From the NCBI GenBank assembly GCA_016190375.1, contig JACPQR010000174.1, forward strand, positions 1-44,618: a stretch of DNA of 44,618 nucleotides, read 5' to 3'. The position numbers and the translations under genes are program-made. The notes under the pieces are model-generated. The model was not told the origin of the DNA. It saw nothing but the letters and a program-made list of their open reading frames with translations, and ran no database searches. Positions 1 to 11,762 of this stretch are shown here, in pieces; positions within the stretch are counted from its first letter, which is position 1, and each line of letters begins with the position of its first letter. The DNA comes from Deltaproteobacteria bacterium (GTDB lineage: Bacteria > Myxococcota_A > Polyangia > JACPQR01).

Positions 1-1642
<1,642 letters not shown>

Positions 1643-2169
1643 CGCGCTGCCAGTCGACTCGTTGTCACCACCCGAGCAACTCCGGCTCCAGGCGGCTCCT
1701 GTCCAAGCTGGGGTTCCGGCGCACCCACGATGAGCTCCATCCCCCCACGGGCCTTCTTCACCCCTCCTACTTGCTGACGGTCGAGGATCACCGCTCTGGA
1801 GCGCGCGGGTGACGCGAACGCGGCGCCCGGAGGTGCCGCCCCGATGCCGCAACGCTGGTGCCTCCAGGCCCGATCACTCGCCGGATCGCCGAGGATGCAC
1901 AGCGCATCCCCCTGGCCCGCGGATTGCTCGCCTCCGCCAGCAAGGAGAATCCCAGGATGGAACGTAGGCCCAGGGGGCGCGACGAGCCGACCGTTCGTGT
2001 TGCCGTGCTCGTCGCTCGCGAGCCGGAAGAGCAGGACGAGATCCCGTTGATCCGCGTGCACGTGCGATCCGCGCGCGCCGTGGAGAGGGCCGCGTTCCCC
2101 GCGGCGGCCGGCGGCGAGATTCCAGGGAAACGGCCGTAGCTTCGCTCGATCGAGCCGCCCGCAGTCCGC
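1643..2169. other. Intergenic stretch, no gene recognised
   Basis: About 530 bp separate the stop of the Cys-rich gene from the stop of the minus-strand STAS-like gene. Several open frames cross it on both strands, but none has a ribosome site, a recognisable fold or a plausible composition. I see no clear terminator hairpin with a T tract. It may hold a decayed gene. Confidence 0.5.
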
Positions 2170-2436
2170 CTACGTCTCGGTGAGGACCGCGAGGGACGCC
2201 GCCAGCGACTCGTTCTTCGACGCAAGACAGCGAACTCGATCACCGAAGCGTTCGCGCAGTCCCTGGAGCACCTCGTCGAGCCACGAAGGGGCCACGACGA
2301 GAACTCCATCGAAATCCAGCTCGATCGGTTCCTCCGGCCCGACCTCCGGCAGGTAGGCGAGCATCGCCGCGGCCGCCTCGCGACCGGCGGGCCTCGAGAC
2401 GAGCAGGTCACCATACTTCCGGATCTCGATCCTCAT
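2170..2436 (-). CDS. STAS-like (DUF4325-type) protein
   Basis: This 88-residue protein starts MRIEIRKYGDLL and has the phrase LDFDGVLVVAPSWLDEVLQGL. That matches the beta-strand/helix pattern of the STAS-like DUF4325 family (acidic-hydrophobic strand, then S-x-L-D-E-x). Its ATG overlaps the TGA of the upstream ATPase as ATGA, so the two are translationally coupled and should be made in fixed ratio. STAS domains typically bind GHKL ATPases in anti-sigma/anti-anti-sigma switches, so this protein is likely the partner of the ATPase at 2433-3029. No sigma factor lies nearby, so the target is unknown. The assignment is by motif only. Confidence 0.7.
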   Translation of the reverse strand: MRIEIRKYGDLLVSRPAGREAAAAMLAYLPEVGPEEPIELDFDGVLVVAPSWLDEVLQGLRERFGDRVRCLASKNESLAASLAVLTET

Positions 2437-3029
2437 CGCTGCGGCCTCCACGCCACGACGACGACGACACCGGCTTGCTGGATGCCCGCGAGCCGCGCCC
2501 GGGCCTCGGCGAGCGGCGCACAGAGCGCGCCAAACTCCTGAGAGGCGCCGCCGGACTGGCAGACGAGCCCGCGCGTCGCGCGTCCATTGATGACCGAGCG
2601 AACGAACTTCAGGCCGTTTCCGCGCCGCTCCGGCGTGCGTCCAGAGAGTGTTCGGGCGAAAGCCGCCTCGATCGCTTCGTGTGGCGTGGCGAGCGCCGGG
2701 TCTGCACGCCGCAGAGTCGCCAGGATCCCGACGCCCCGGTCCGCGATCCAGAAGAGGGGTGGGACGTGGTCCGGATCGCCGCCGAACCAGCAACCGGGAA
2801 CGTCCTTCCACTGACCGAGGTTGTGGTCGAAGCTGTTGTTGCCGACTTCGCCGATGACGGCGACGAGCAGGGCCGCTTCCTGATCGGGCCAGCCCCCGTG
2901 CAGCAGTTGCCGCAGGAGCGTGTCGAGGCGTGCCTGGAAAACGTCGCGCGAGGCGCAAACGTCCGGCTCGCCCGCCGGCGCGTCGAGCGACGCGTACCAT
3001 TGCAGGCAGCTCGCCAGTCGTGGAGGCAT
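2433..3029 (-). CDS. GHKL (HATPase_c) ATP-binding protein
   Basis: The ATP-binding signature is complete: N box EVGNNSFDHN, G1 box ADRGVGI and G2-like RRGNGLKFVRSVING. There is no histidine phosphoacceptor domain, receiver or membrane segment, so it is not an ordinary sensor kinase. It resembles the stand-alone ATPases that pair with STAS proteins. I chose the ATG at 3029 because TATGCT lies nine bases upstream (leaderless pattern). A GTG at 3086 would add 19 unconvincing residues. It is the first gene of a two-gene unit with the STAS-like gene, sharing a 4-base overlap. Confidence 0.75.
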   Translation of the reverse strand: MPPRLASCLQWYASLDAPAGEPDVCASRDVFQARLDTLLRQLLHGGWPDQEAALLVAVIGEVGNNSFDHNLGQWKDVPGCWFGGDPDHVPPLFWIADRGVGILATLRRADPALATPHEAIEAAFARTLSGRTPERRGNGLKFVRSVINGRATRGLVCQSGGASQEFGALCAPLAEARARLAGIQQAGVVVVVAWRPQR

Positions 3030-3038
3030 CGCCAATGA

Positions 3039-3044
3039 AGCATA
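3039..3044 (-). promoter_or_regulatory. Candidate -10 (TATGCT) of ATPase gene
   Basis: The minus strand reads TATGCT followed by nine bases and the ATG at 3029. No Shine-Dalgarno sequence is present, so a leaderless or near-leaderless transcript is inferred. Confidence 0.35.
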
Positions 3045-3208
3045 GCAGCCGCGGAGGCGCCGCAGGCCCCGGCTGGCTCCAATCACGGTTGGGGGTGCCG
3101 GGCCGACCTTCGCTCCGTCCCTCGGCGGTGGTCACGCCTTCATTGACTGTAGCTCCGGCAATCAAATACCCTCTAGACCTCACTTTTCCCTTGTGCCGGA
3201 GGAGATCG

Positions 3209-4213
3209 ATGGACAGGAGCCGAAGGTTCTTCGGATGCGCGCTGGCCCTGGCGCTCGTTGCCTGGCAACCGCTGGCGGGGGCGCAGCCGCGGCGACGGCC
3301 CGCGAGGCCGCAGCCCGCCGCCGAGCCGGTGCAGGACGATGCCACGCAGCGCGCGCGGGAGGCGTACGACCGCGGCCGGACCCAGTTCGCGGCGCAGCAG
3401 TACCGCGAGGCGCTCGCGGCCTTCCAGGCGGCGTATGACGCGAAGCCCCACCCGACGGTCCTCATCTCGATCGCCGAGTGCCAGGAGAGGCTCGAGGACT
3501 TCCGCGCGGCCGTGGCGACGCTGGAGCGCTACCTGGCCGACTCGCCCGAGGCGCGCGACCGGCAACAGGTTCAGGAGCGGATCGCGGCCCACCGGACTCG
3601 GCCCGCGAAGATCAACGTCACCTCGGAGCCCGCTGGCGCCGCCATCGGCGTCGACGGCAGCGCCTCCGGCCAGGTCACTCCGGCGACGATCGAGATCGCG
3701 CCCGGCGCTCATACGATCTCGCTGACGCTCGAGGGCTACGAGAACGCAACGCAGGAGATCACGGTGGAGTTCGCCGAGCGCAGGGATCTGCCGTTGACCC
3801 TGCAGACGCCGGTTCCCGAAGAGCCGGAGCTGCCCCCCGAGCCGGCTCCGGTCGAGGAGGCTCGCACCGGAGGCGAGACCGCGCCCGTGTGGGTCGCCGC
3901 GGGTGTGGCGGGCGTCGGCCTGGTCGCCGGAGCGGTGCTGGGCTTCCTGGCCCTGTCGGACAGGAGCGACTTCGACGACAAGCCCACCGTGGAGACGGCC
4001 GATCGCGGCGAGCGCTTCGCGCTGTTCGCGGACATCGCTTTCGGCGTTGGGATCGCCGCGGCCGTGACGACCGCGGTCTTGTACTTCACCCGGTCCGAGT
4101 CGGCCGAGTCGAGCGAGGGCGAGGACGAGACGGAGCTCGAGGCGCTGCGCCTCAGGCTCACGCCCCTCGCGGCGCGAAACGGTGCCGGCGTTCAGGCTCA
4201 CTTGAGGTTCTAG
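3209..4213 (+). CDS. Secreted TPR-PEGA envelope protein
   Basis: The 334-residue protein begins with a signal peptide (MDRSRRFFGCALALALVAWQ...AGA). It is followed by TPR-like helices at roughly residues 45-125 (AREAYDRGRTQFAAQQYREALAAFQAAYD). A PEGA domain follows at about 130-200 (INVTSEPAGAAIGVDGS...GAHTISLTLEGYE), then a Pro/Glu linker and two hydrophobic segments near 229-250 and 270-290. This matches the common myxobacterial TPR-PEGA proteins, thought to sit in the envelope as assembly scaffolds. The start is fixed by the GGAGGAG ribosome site five bases upstream of the ATG. The next gene starts 12 bases after its stop and may be co-transcribed. Confidence 0.85.
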   Translation: MDRSRRFFGCALALALVAWQPLAGAQPRRRPARPQPAAEPVQDDATQRAREAYDRGRTQFAAQQYREALAAFQAAYDAKPHPTVLISIAECQERLEDFRAAVATLERYLADSPEARDRQQVQERIAAHRTRPAKINVTSEPAGAAIGVDGSASGQVTPATIEIAPGAHTISLTLEGYENATQEITVEFAERRDLPLTLQTPVPEEPELPPEPAPVEEARTGGETAPVWVAAGVAGVGLVAGAVLGFLALSDRSDFDDKPTVETADRGERFALFADIAFGVGIAAAVTTAVLYFTRSESAESSEGEDETELEALRLRLTPLAARNGAGVQAHLRF

Positions 4214-4225
4214 GGGAGGCCCTAA

Positions 4226-5758
<1,533 letters not shown>

Positions 5759-5828
5759 CCCGCGGCTGAACCAGCCTTACCGTCCCGACTTTTGATACCC
5801 TCGGCCTTCCCGGAGCGAGGAGGACGCG

Positions 5829-8800
5829 ATGCTGTCCATGCGAGCGCTGCTCGGTGACTGCGAGAAGCTGTACGAGGCAGGCAAGTCCCACAGGGTCATC
5901 GAGGCAATGGACGCGTTCGTCGCGGGAGGGGGCGAGCCCAGCGAGGACGTCGGCGTCCGGATCAAGGCGACGGTGCTCAGGGCGCGGGCGCTCAATCGCC
6001 TCGAACGGTTCCGCGAGGCGCTGGATGCCGTCGAGGAGGTGATCAAGCGCACGGACGTGCCGGACCTCGAGCTGGGCACGGCGTACGAGCTGCGGTCGCG
6101 GCTCGTCGATCGGACCAGGAACGCTCCGGATCAGGCGATCTGGGACGCGAAGAAGGCGGCGACGCTCCTTCAGGCTCCCGAGCTGAAGGCCGCGGCGCTG
6201 GCGCAGGCGGCGTGGGCCTACTGCCGCAAGGGGGCGATGTCGCTCGCCGACAAGACGATGAAGCAGGCCTACGAGGCGGCGCCGCAGGACGGGCTCGTCC
6301 CCTACTTCGACGGCTACATCAAGCTGCGCGTCGACAAGAGGCTCGAGGCGCGGGACCTCTTCGAGACGGCGATCTCCCGTGGCGGGCGGGGCAAGGACCT
6401 CGGGCGCGTGGGGCTCGCGTGGGTCGCGGAGCTCCTCGGCGAGCTCGGCTCCGCCGCGGCGCACCTCGACGCGGTCGAGACGAAGCTCGAGGACGACCTG
6501 CGCCTCAGGCGCCGCCGCGCCGAGATCTGGGCGCTCCTCGGGCGCGGGGACGAGGAGGCGCGGCTCCTCCGCGAGATCCTGGCGATCTCCCCCGGGCACG
6601 ACCTCGCGCGCTGGGACCGATACCGGCTCGCCGAGATCGCCTACGCCGCCGGCAGGGCCGACGAGGCGCTCCGTGGCTACGACGACCTCGCCAGCGAACA
6701 GAAGAGCGACGCCGCGAAGTCCGATCGAATCCATTTCTGCGCCGAGCGAATGCGGACGAAGGTCCGGGCCGCCGCGGCGCTGCCCGCAGGGCCGCGGGCG
6801 AACCGGATCGCCAAGTTCCCGACCGTCACGCAGAAGCGCAGCCACTGCGGTCCGTGCACGATCGAGCTCGTCCTGCGCTACTTCGGCCTGCAAGCAGACC
6901 AGGACTCCATCGCCAAGGCGATCAAGCTCGAGTCCGGCACGCCCACCTACGCGATGCTCGAGTACTTCCGCCAGCAAGGCTTCGTGACGCGGCGCTTCGA
7001 GGGCACCCTCGATCGCCTCAAGGCCCTCATCGACGCCGGCATCCCGGTGATCATCGAGGAGGAGTACTCGATGTCGACGCACGTCGCCGTGGTCATCGGC
7101 TACGACGACGCGCGCGACATCCTCTTCGTCCAGGATCCGATGACCCATCGCGTGCGCGAGACCTTCACCGAGGGCCTCGAGGAGCTGCAGGGCCTGTTCA
7201 ACCACGGCGCCATCGTCGGCGTACCGCAGGATCGAGCCGCGATCCTCGATCAGCTCGGGATCGTCGATTGCGACTACCTCGTGCTCACGGAGACGGCCTG
7301 GAAGCTCCAGCGGGAGCGCAAGCTCGAGGAGGCCGACAAGGCCGCCGCGGAGGCGCTGGCCATTCGCGGCGACTTCGAGATGGCGTGGATCTTCCAGCTC
7401 AGCCGCGCCTTCGACGACCTGTACGCGGGCGCCAAGGACGCGAGCGACAAGGTCCGCGACATCACGAACCGCGCGCGCGAGAAGTTCCCGGACGACGAGT
7501 GGCCCTGGCAGTACGTCGCCCGCTTCCATTTCCACGAGGGTCGCTACGCCGACGCGCTCGAGGCCTACCGGAAGGCGCACGAGAGGGATCCCGCCGACAC
7601 GTTCAACCTCTGCTTCCTGGGCGACTGCCAGAAGCGGCTCGGCAAGGACCAGGCGGCGTTCGAGACCTGGAACGAGGCGCTCGCGAAGGACCCGGGGCAC
7701 CCGCGCGTCAACGAGAACCTCGGCGGCCACTACCTCGAGATCGGCCGGCGCTTCGAGGCCGAGCACTTCATCGAGATCGCCGTCGCGATCGGCTGGTCGA
7801 ACCCTTACAACCACGAGAACCAGGGCGAGCTGCGCCGTCAGGCCGGCGACCTCGAGGGCGCCATCGAGTCGTTCTCGAACGCTCTCCGCCAGGACGCCCG
7901 CAGCGTTCGAGCGCTGATCGGCAAGGCGCGGTGCCTGCTAGGGCTGAAGCGCACCGACGAGGCTCTCTCGACCTTCCGTCAGGCCACGCAAGTCGCTCCA
8001 CGAGATCCGGGGCCGCGGATCGACCTCGCCGACACGTACCTGCGGCTCGGCGACGGCGAGAGCGCGCGGGTCGCGATCGAGCCCGCGTTCGCGACCAATC
8101 CCGACATGGCCGCGACGAACGCGATCATGGGCGCGGCGCTCTTCAGGCTGGGCAAGCCCGAGGAGGCCGAGCCCCTCTTGCGCAAGGCGATCAATCTCTC
8201 CCCCGACTACTCCTGGGCGCGGACCGAGCTGGGCCTGGGGCTCCTTCGCGCGGGCAAGGCCAAGGAGGCGCTCGCGGTCTTCGAGGAGGCGGAGAAGCGC
8301 TACCCGGCCGCCTGGGGCTATTCGCTCGACGTCACCGAGGCGCTCGAGGCGCTCGGGCGGAGGGACGAGGCCCTCGCGAGGGCCTCCCAGGTCGTGGAGC
8401 GGACTGCGCAGAAGGAGATACGCGCCCTGAGGCGCCACGGCGAGCTGGCGCTGAGATCCGGGAAGCTCTCCGACGCCATCGCTGTGTGGCAGGGGGCCAT
8501 CGATCGCTACCCCGGTGACGTCGGACTGCTCGAAGAGCTCGCGTGGTTCCTGGTCGACACGGGCAATCACGCGCTGGCCGAGCCCTTTGCGCGAAGGGGC
8601 CTGGAGCTACAGCCCTCGAACGTCAGGCTGAAGGCGCTCCTGGGGTCGGCGTGCTTCCGGGTCGGGGGCAAGGACGAGGAGGCCGAGCGCCTGCTGTCGG
8701 AGGCGCTCGCTGGGGACAAGGGATACGAGTGGGCGCGGCGCGAGCTCGCCGGGATGCTGATGGAGAAGAAGCGCGTCACCGAGGCGCTCACGCTCCTCGA

Positions 8801-9944
8801 GCCCGCTCGCGAGCCGACGACCTACGTGCACTACGTGCGGATGAGGTCGTACGAGGAGCTCCACCGCTGGGCCGACGCCGCGGACGCGGCCGCGAAGGCG
8901 AACGAGCTGGCCGGCGGCAGAAGCGCCTACTACCTGGGCAAGCTCGTCAAGCTGCGCTCCTGGGCGAGCCAGCACGGTGCGTCGCTGCAGGCGGCCGAGC
9001 GGCTCTCGCTGGTCGATCCCGCGGACTCGTGGGCGACCGGCATGCAGGCCCATGCGCTGCGCAAGCTCGGGCGCCTCGTCGACTGCGAGAAGAAGCTCGT
9101 CGACGCGGAGCGGCAGGGGCACGATCGCGAGAGGGTGCTCGGCGAGCGCTACGAGCTGGCCCGCGAGCGCAAGGACTGGGCGCGCGCGCTCGTCCTCGCG
9201 GATACGCTGCGGCGGGTCGCGGCGCCGGCCAAGCAGCGGCGTTGGCAGATCTCGTACGGCGAGGCGCTCCTGAACCTCGCTCGGACCGGCGAGGCGCGCG
9301 AGCACTTCTCGCGGCTCGAGCTGGATGCGCTGGGCCTCGGGGCCGTCGCGCGCGCCGCGTACTGGGCCGGCGCCTACGACCTGTCGCGCGAGTATGCTCA
9401 GAAGTCGCAGGCCACCGGCGAGAGCGTGCTCGACGGCCTCTACTACGACGCTCTCGGTCGAGAGCAACGTGGCGACTTCGAGGGCGCCGTCCAGGTCAGC
9501 AAGGTCATCACCGAGAAGTTCCCGGACGAGCACCTCGGCTTCGAGAACCTGTGCGCGCTCCACACCCTCGCCGGCCGTCTGACCCAGGCCGAGCCGCTCG
9601 CCGATCGAGCAATCGAGCTGGCGCCCTGGTGCCCCAACGCCTGGGGCGCCCGCGGCACCTTGCGCTTCCTCGCCGGCCGCCGCGCCCAGGCCCGCGCCGA
9701 CATCGCCGAGGCCGAGCGGATCGACCCGAGCCGTGACGGCGCCGACCACGAGAAGGCCATCCTCGCCTACCTCGACGGGGACGTGTTCTCCGCGAAGGAG
9801 CTCCTCCTGTCGCACGAGGCCGGGCAGGGCTCGAAGTTCCCTGCCGAGCGGCTCAGGGTCGAGCGGATCCGCGCCGCGATGGTGCGCGTCCGCGATCCCA
9901 GCCTCGTCCCGCACGCGGTCGTGGCGCGGGCGGGCGGTGAGTGA
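5829..9944 (+). CDS. Giant TPR protein with embedded C39-like peptidase domain
   Basis: The 1371-residue protein has no signal peptide. It consists of tetratricopeptide-like helical repeats before and after a peptidase C39-like domain at about residues 325-455. The domain shows RSHCGPCTIELVLRYFG with candidate nucleophile Cys340, then STHVAVVIGYDD with His418 and FVQDP with Asp436, which are the expected triad positions. C39-type domains cleave double-Gly leader peptides or, as inactive versions, bind them. Here no ABC transporter is fused or adjacent, so a cytoplasmic role as TPR scaffold plus protease is inferred. The start is set by GAGGAGG at 5817-5823. The FHA gene follows 73 bases later. 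Confidence 0.85.
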   Translation: MLSMRALLGDCEKLYEAGKSHRVIEAMDAFVAGGGEPSEDVGVRIKATVLRARALNRLERFREALDAVEEVIKRTDVPDLELGTAYELRSRLVDRTRNAPDQAIWDAKKAATLLQAPELKAAALAQAAWAYCRKGAMSLADKTMKQAYEAAPQDGLVPYFDGYIKLRVDKRLEARDLFETAISRGGRGKDLGRVGLAWVAELLGELGSAAAHLDAVETKLEDDLRLRRRRAEIWALLGRGDEEARLLREILAISPGHDLARWDRYRLAEIAYAAGRADEALRGYDDLASEQKSDAAKSDRIHFCAERMRTKVRAAAALPAGPRANRIAKFPTVTQKRSHCGPCTIELVLRYFGLQADQDSIAKAIKLESGTPTYAMLEYFRQQGFVTRRFEGTLDRLKALIDAGIPVIIEEEYSMSTHVAVVIGYDDARDILFVQDPMTHRVRETFTEGLEELQGLFNHGAIVGVPQDRAAILDQLGIVDCDYLVLTETAWKLQRERKLEEADKAAAEALAIRGDFEMAWIFQLSRAFDDLYAGAKDASDKVRDITNRAREKFPDDEWPWQYVARFHFHEGRYADALEAYRKAHERDPADTFNLCFLGDCQKRLGKDQAAFETWNEALAKDPGHPRVNENLGGHYLEIGRRFEAEHFIEIAVAIGWSNPYNHENQGELRRQAGDLEGAIESFSNALRQDARSVRALIGKARCLLGLKRTDEALSTFRQATQVAPRDPGPRIDLADTYLRLGDGESARVAIEPAFATNPDMAATNAIMGAALFRLGKPEEAEPLLRKAINLSPDYSWARTELGLGLLRAGKAKEALAVFEEAEKRYPAAWGYSLDVTEALEALGRRDEALARASQVVERTAQKEIRALRRHGELALRSGKLSDAIAVWQGAIDRYPGDVGLLEELAWFLVDTGNHALAEPFARRGLELQPSNVRLKALLGSACFRVGGKDEEAERLLSEALAGDKGYEWARRELAGMLMEKKRVTEALTLLEPAREPTTYVHYVRMRSYEELHRWADAADAAAKANELAGGRSAYYLGKLVKLRSWASQHGASLQAAERLSLVDPADSWATGMQAHALRKLGRLVDCEKKLVDAERQGHDRERVLGERYELARERKDWARALVLADTLRRVAAPAKQRRWQISYGEALLNLARTGEAREHFSRLELDALGLGAVARAAYWAGAYDLSREYAQKSQATGESVLDGLYYDALGREQRGDFEGAVQVSKVITEKFPDEHLGFENLCALHTLAGRLTQAEPLADRAIELAPWCPNAWGARGTLRFLAGRRAQARADIAEAERIDPSRDGADHEKAILAYLDGDVFSAKELLLSHEAGQGSKFPAERLRVERIRAAMVRVRDPSLVPHAVVARAGGE

Positions 9945-10005
9945 CGCGAAGACCTCCGGCACCAACGGAAGCCACGCGATCGAACGCGCGGACCACACGA
10001 TCGAA

Positions 10006-10011
10006 TAGAAT
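10006..10011 (+). promoter_or_regulatory. Candidate -10 (TAGAAT) of FHA gene
   Basis: TAGAAT ends six bases before the ATG at 10018 and no Shine-Dalgarno sequence is visible, so the predicted transcription start falls at or next to the start codon. Confidence 0.35.
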
Positions 10012-10017
10012 GGCGTG

Positions 10018-10821
10018 ATGCGCTACCGGCTCCGGTATCTCGATCGCCAGATCGACCTGCCGCGCGGGGAGTTCGCCATCGGGCGCGGCTCGACCTGTCA
10101 GCTCCGCTTCGACGACCCGGTGGTCTCGCGCCGGCACGTCCTGATCCGGGTCGAGGGCGACACCGCGACGATCGAGGATCCGGGGAGCAGGAACGGCGTC
10201 ATCCTCAACGGCGCCGTCGTTCGCGTGCCCACCCCCCTGAAGGACGGCGACCGGATACGGGTGGGCTCGGTCGAGCTCATGGTCCTGACCGTGTCGGACC
10301 GAGCACACGAGACATACGACATGCTCGAGCAGGTCCCGGCCGTGCGGGTGCAAGAGGAGGACACCGGATCGCTGCTGTCCGACAAGTCGAGCCCGACGGC
10401 GCCGTCGTCGCTGCTCCTCGAGGTGGCGGACAAGTCCATGGCGATTGGCCGCGTGGACGACGCGGAGTGGATCCTGGGCAAGTTCGTGGACGACATCGGC
10501 ATCCGCCTGCAGGCGGGACAGAAGGTCGCGCCGGAGACGATCGAGAGGACGGCGCGGGGCGCGCTGAAGCTCGCGGCCGCAACGCGGAGCACCGACTGGA
10601 TCGACTGGATCTTCGACGTCTACCGGATCTCGGCGAGGATCCTGCCGGGATCGTTGATCGACGAGCTGCACCCGGTCTTGCGGGAGCTCCGTTACCCCGC
10701 CTCGCCCGCGCTCCACAGCTACGTCGAGACCCTGAAGATCTCGGCAGGCGGATTCGGAAAGGCAGAGCGCTTCCTCATCCAGAGAGTCGAGGGCCTACTC
10801 GAGGTCGCGTCCGCGAACTAA
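10018..10821 (+). CDS. FHA-domain protein
   Basis: The first ~95 of 267 residues form a forkhead-associated phosphothreonine-binding domain. Conserved points are FAIGRGSTCQL, VSRRHVLI, DPGSRNGVILNG and LKDGDRIRVGSVEL. The remainder is helical and unrecognised, with no membrane segment. A role as reader of Ser/Thr kinase signalling is likely, and a Ser/Thr kinase is encoded at 20.2-23.4 kb. A GTG directly before the ATG (10015) is an alternative start. The 3' end overlaps the convergent Stig1-like gene by four bases. Confidence 0.85.
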   Translation: MRYRLRYLDRQIDLPRGEFAIGRGSTCQLRFDDPVVSRRHVLIRVEGDTATIEDPGSRNGVILNGAVVRVPTPLKDGDRIRVGSVELMVLTVSDRAHETYDMLEQVPAVRVQEEDTGSLLSDKSSPTAPSSLLLEVADKSMAIGRVDDAEWILGKFVDDIGIRLQAGQKVAPETIERTARGALKLAAATRSTDWIDWIFDVYRISARILPGSLIDELHPVLRELRYPASPALHSYVETLKISAGGFGKAERFLIQRVEGLLEVASAN

Positions 10822-11723
10822 CCCCGGTCGAGCGCGGAGCATTCGCCCTCGGCGCACGTCCACCCGTCAGGGCAAGTCCTTCCGCACTCGCCGCAGTTCG
10901 CGGGATCGGTCGCGAAGTTCACGCACTCGACGGCGTCTTCGGCAACGGCACAGCACGCCCTCTCGGCCCAGCAGTCGAGCGGACATTCCCACGCCGAGCA
11001 GAATCCCCCGACGCAGACCACGTCGGGGTCGCACTCGTGGAAGCACTCGCCGCAATGGGAGGAGCTCGTCCGCAGATCGACGCAGTCGTCTCCGCAGGCC
11101 ACGAACTGCCCTCCGGGACCATCCTCGCAGGACGAGCACTCGCCTTCGACACACCGGGCGCCGTCGCCGCAGACGTTGCCGCATTCGCCGCAGTTCGCGG
11201 GGTCGCTCAGGAGGTCGGTGCACTGCGCCTGACCGAGCGTCTTGCAGCAGGCGGCGGCGTCGGAATCGGGGCAGCCCTCGTTCCAGGGACACGTGATCTC
11301 CTCGCACTCCCAGTCCACGCACTCCATGCCCGGCCAGCAGTTGTTACCGCACTCGCCGCAGTTGGAATCGTCGGAGGACAGATCCGCGCAGTAGCCCTCG
11401 CCTTCCGGATCGTACTCACAGCACTCCATCCCCTCGCGGCACTCGTCGCGGCACCAGTCGGTGTCGCCATCGCCGTCGGTGTCGGTGTCCGTGTCGGAAT
11501 CGGTGTCGGTGTCCGAATCGCCGTCGGAATCGGTGTCGGTGTCCGAGTCGCCGTCGGCGTCGCCGTCCGCATCCCGGGGCACGCAGCCCACGTCCTCGCG
11601 GCAGCGCTGTCCCTGGGCGCAATCGTCGTCCGTCCGGCAGATCCCCGCGCCCTCCTCGCCGCATCCACAGACCCAGGAGGCGAAGACGGCGAGCCGGCAG
11701 AGCGCGTTGGCCGAGCGAGCCAC
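10818..11723 (-). CDS. Stig1-like Cys-rich lipoprotein
   Basis: This 301-residue protein has a lipoprotein-type N-terminus (ALCRLAVFASWVCGC), one CRTDDDCAQGQRC module and an acidic Ser/Thr-Asp linker (DSDTDTDSDGDSDTD type) at about residues 51-87. Repeated modules of the form C-x-D-L-x-S-x3-N-C-G-E-C-G-x2-C then follow, the pattern of Stig1-type Cys-rich repeats common in myxobacterial surface proteins. Three near-canonical modules contain NCGECG. The GTG start has TATGAT nine bases upstream and no ribosome site. No enzymatic function is visible; adhesion or a structural surface role is inferred. Confidence 0.8.
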   Translation of the reverse strand: MARSANALCRLAVFASWVCGCGEEGAGICRTDDDCAQGQRCREDVGCVPRDADGDADGDSDTDTDSDGDSDTDTDSDTDTDTDGDGDTDWCRDECREGMECCEYDPEGEGYCADLSSDDSNCGECGNNCWPGMECVDWECEEITCPWNEGCPDSDAAACCKTLGQAQCTDLLSDPANCGECGNVCGDGARCVEGECSSCEDGPGGQFVACGDDCVDLRTSSSHCGECFHECDPDVVCVGGFCSAWECPLDCWAERACCAVAEDAVECVNFATDPANCGECGRTCPDGWTCAEGECSALDRG

Positions 11724-11732
11724 CAGCGGGCG

Positions 11733-11738
11733 ATCATA
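11733..11738 (-). promoter_or_regulatory. Candidate -10 (TATGAT) of Stig1-like gene
   Basis: The minus strand carries TATGAT, a five-of-six match to TATAAT, nine bases before the GTG at 11723. No Shine-Dalgarno sequence lies between them. Confidence 0.4.
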
Positions 11739-11762
11739 TCAGCTCCCCCGAGTCACGTCGTC

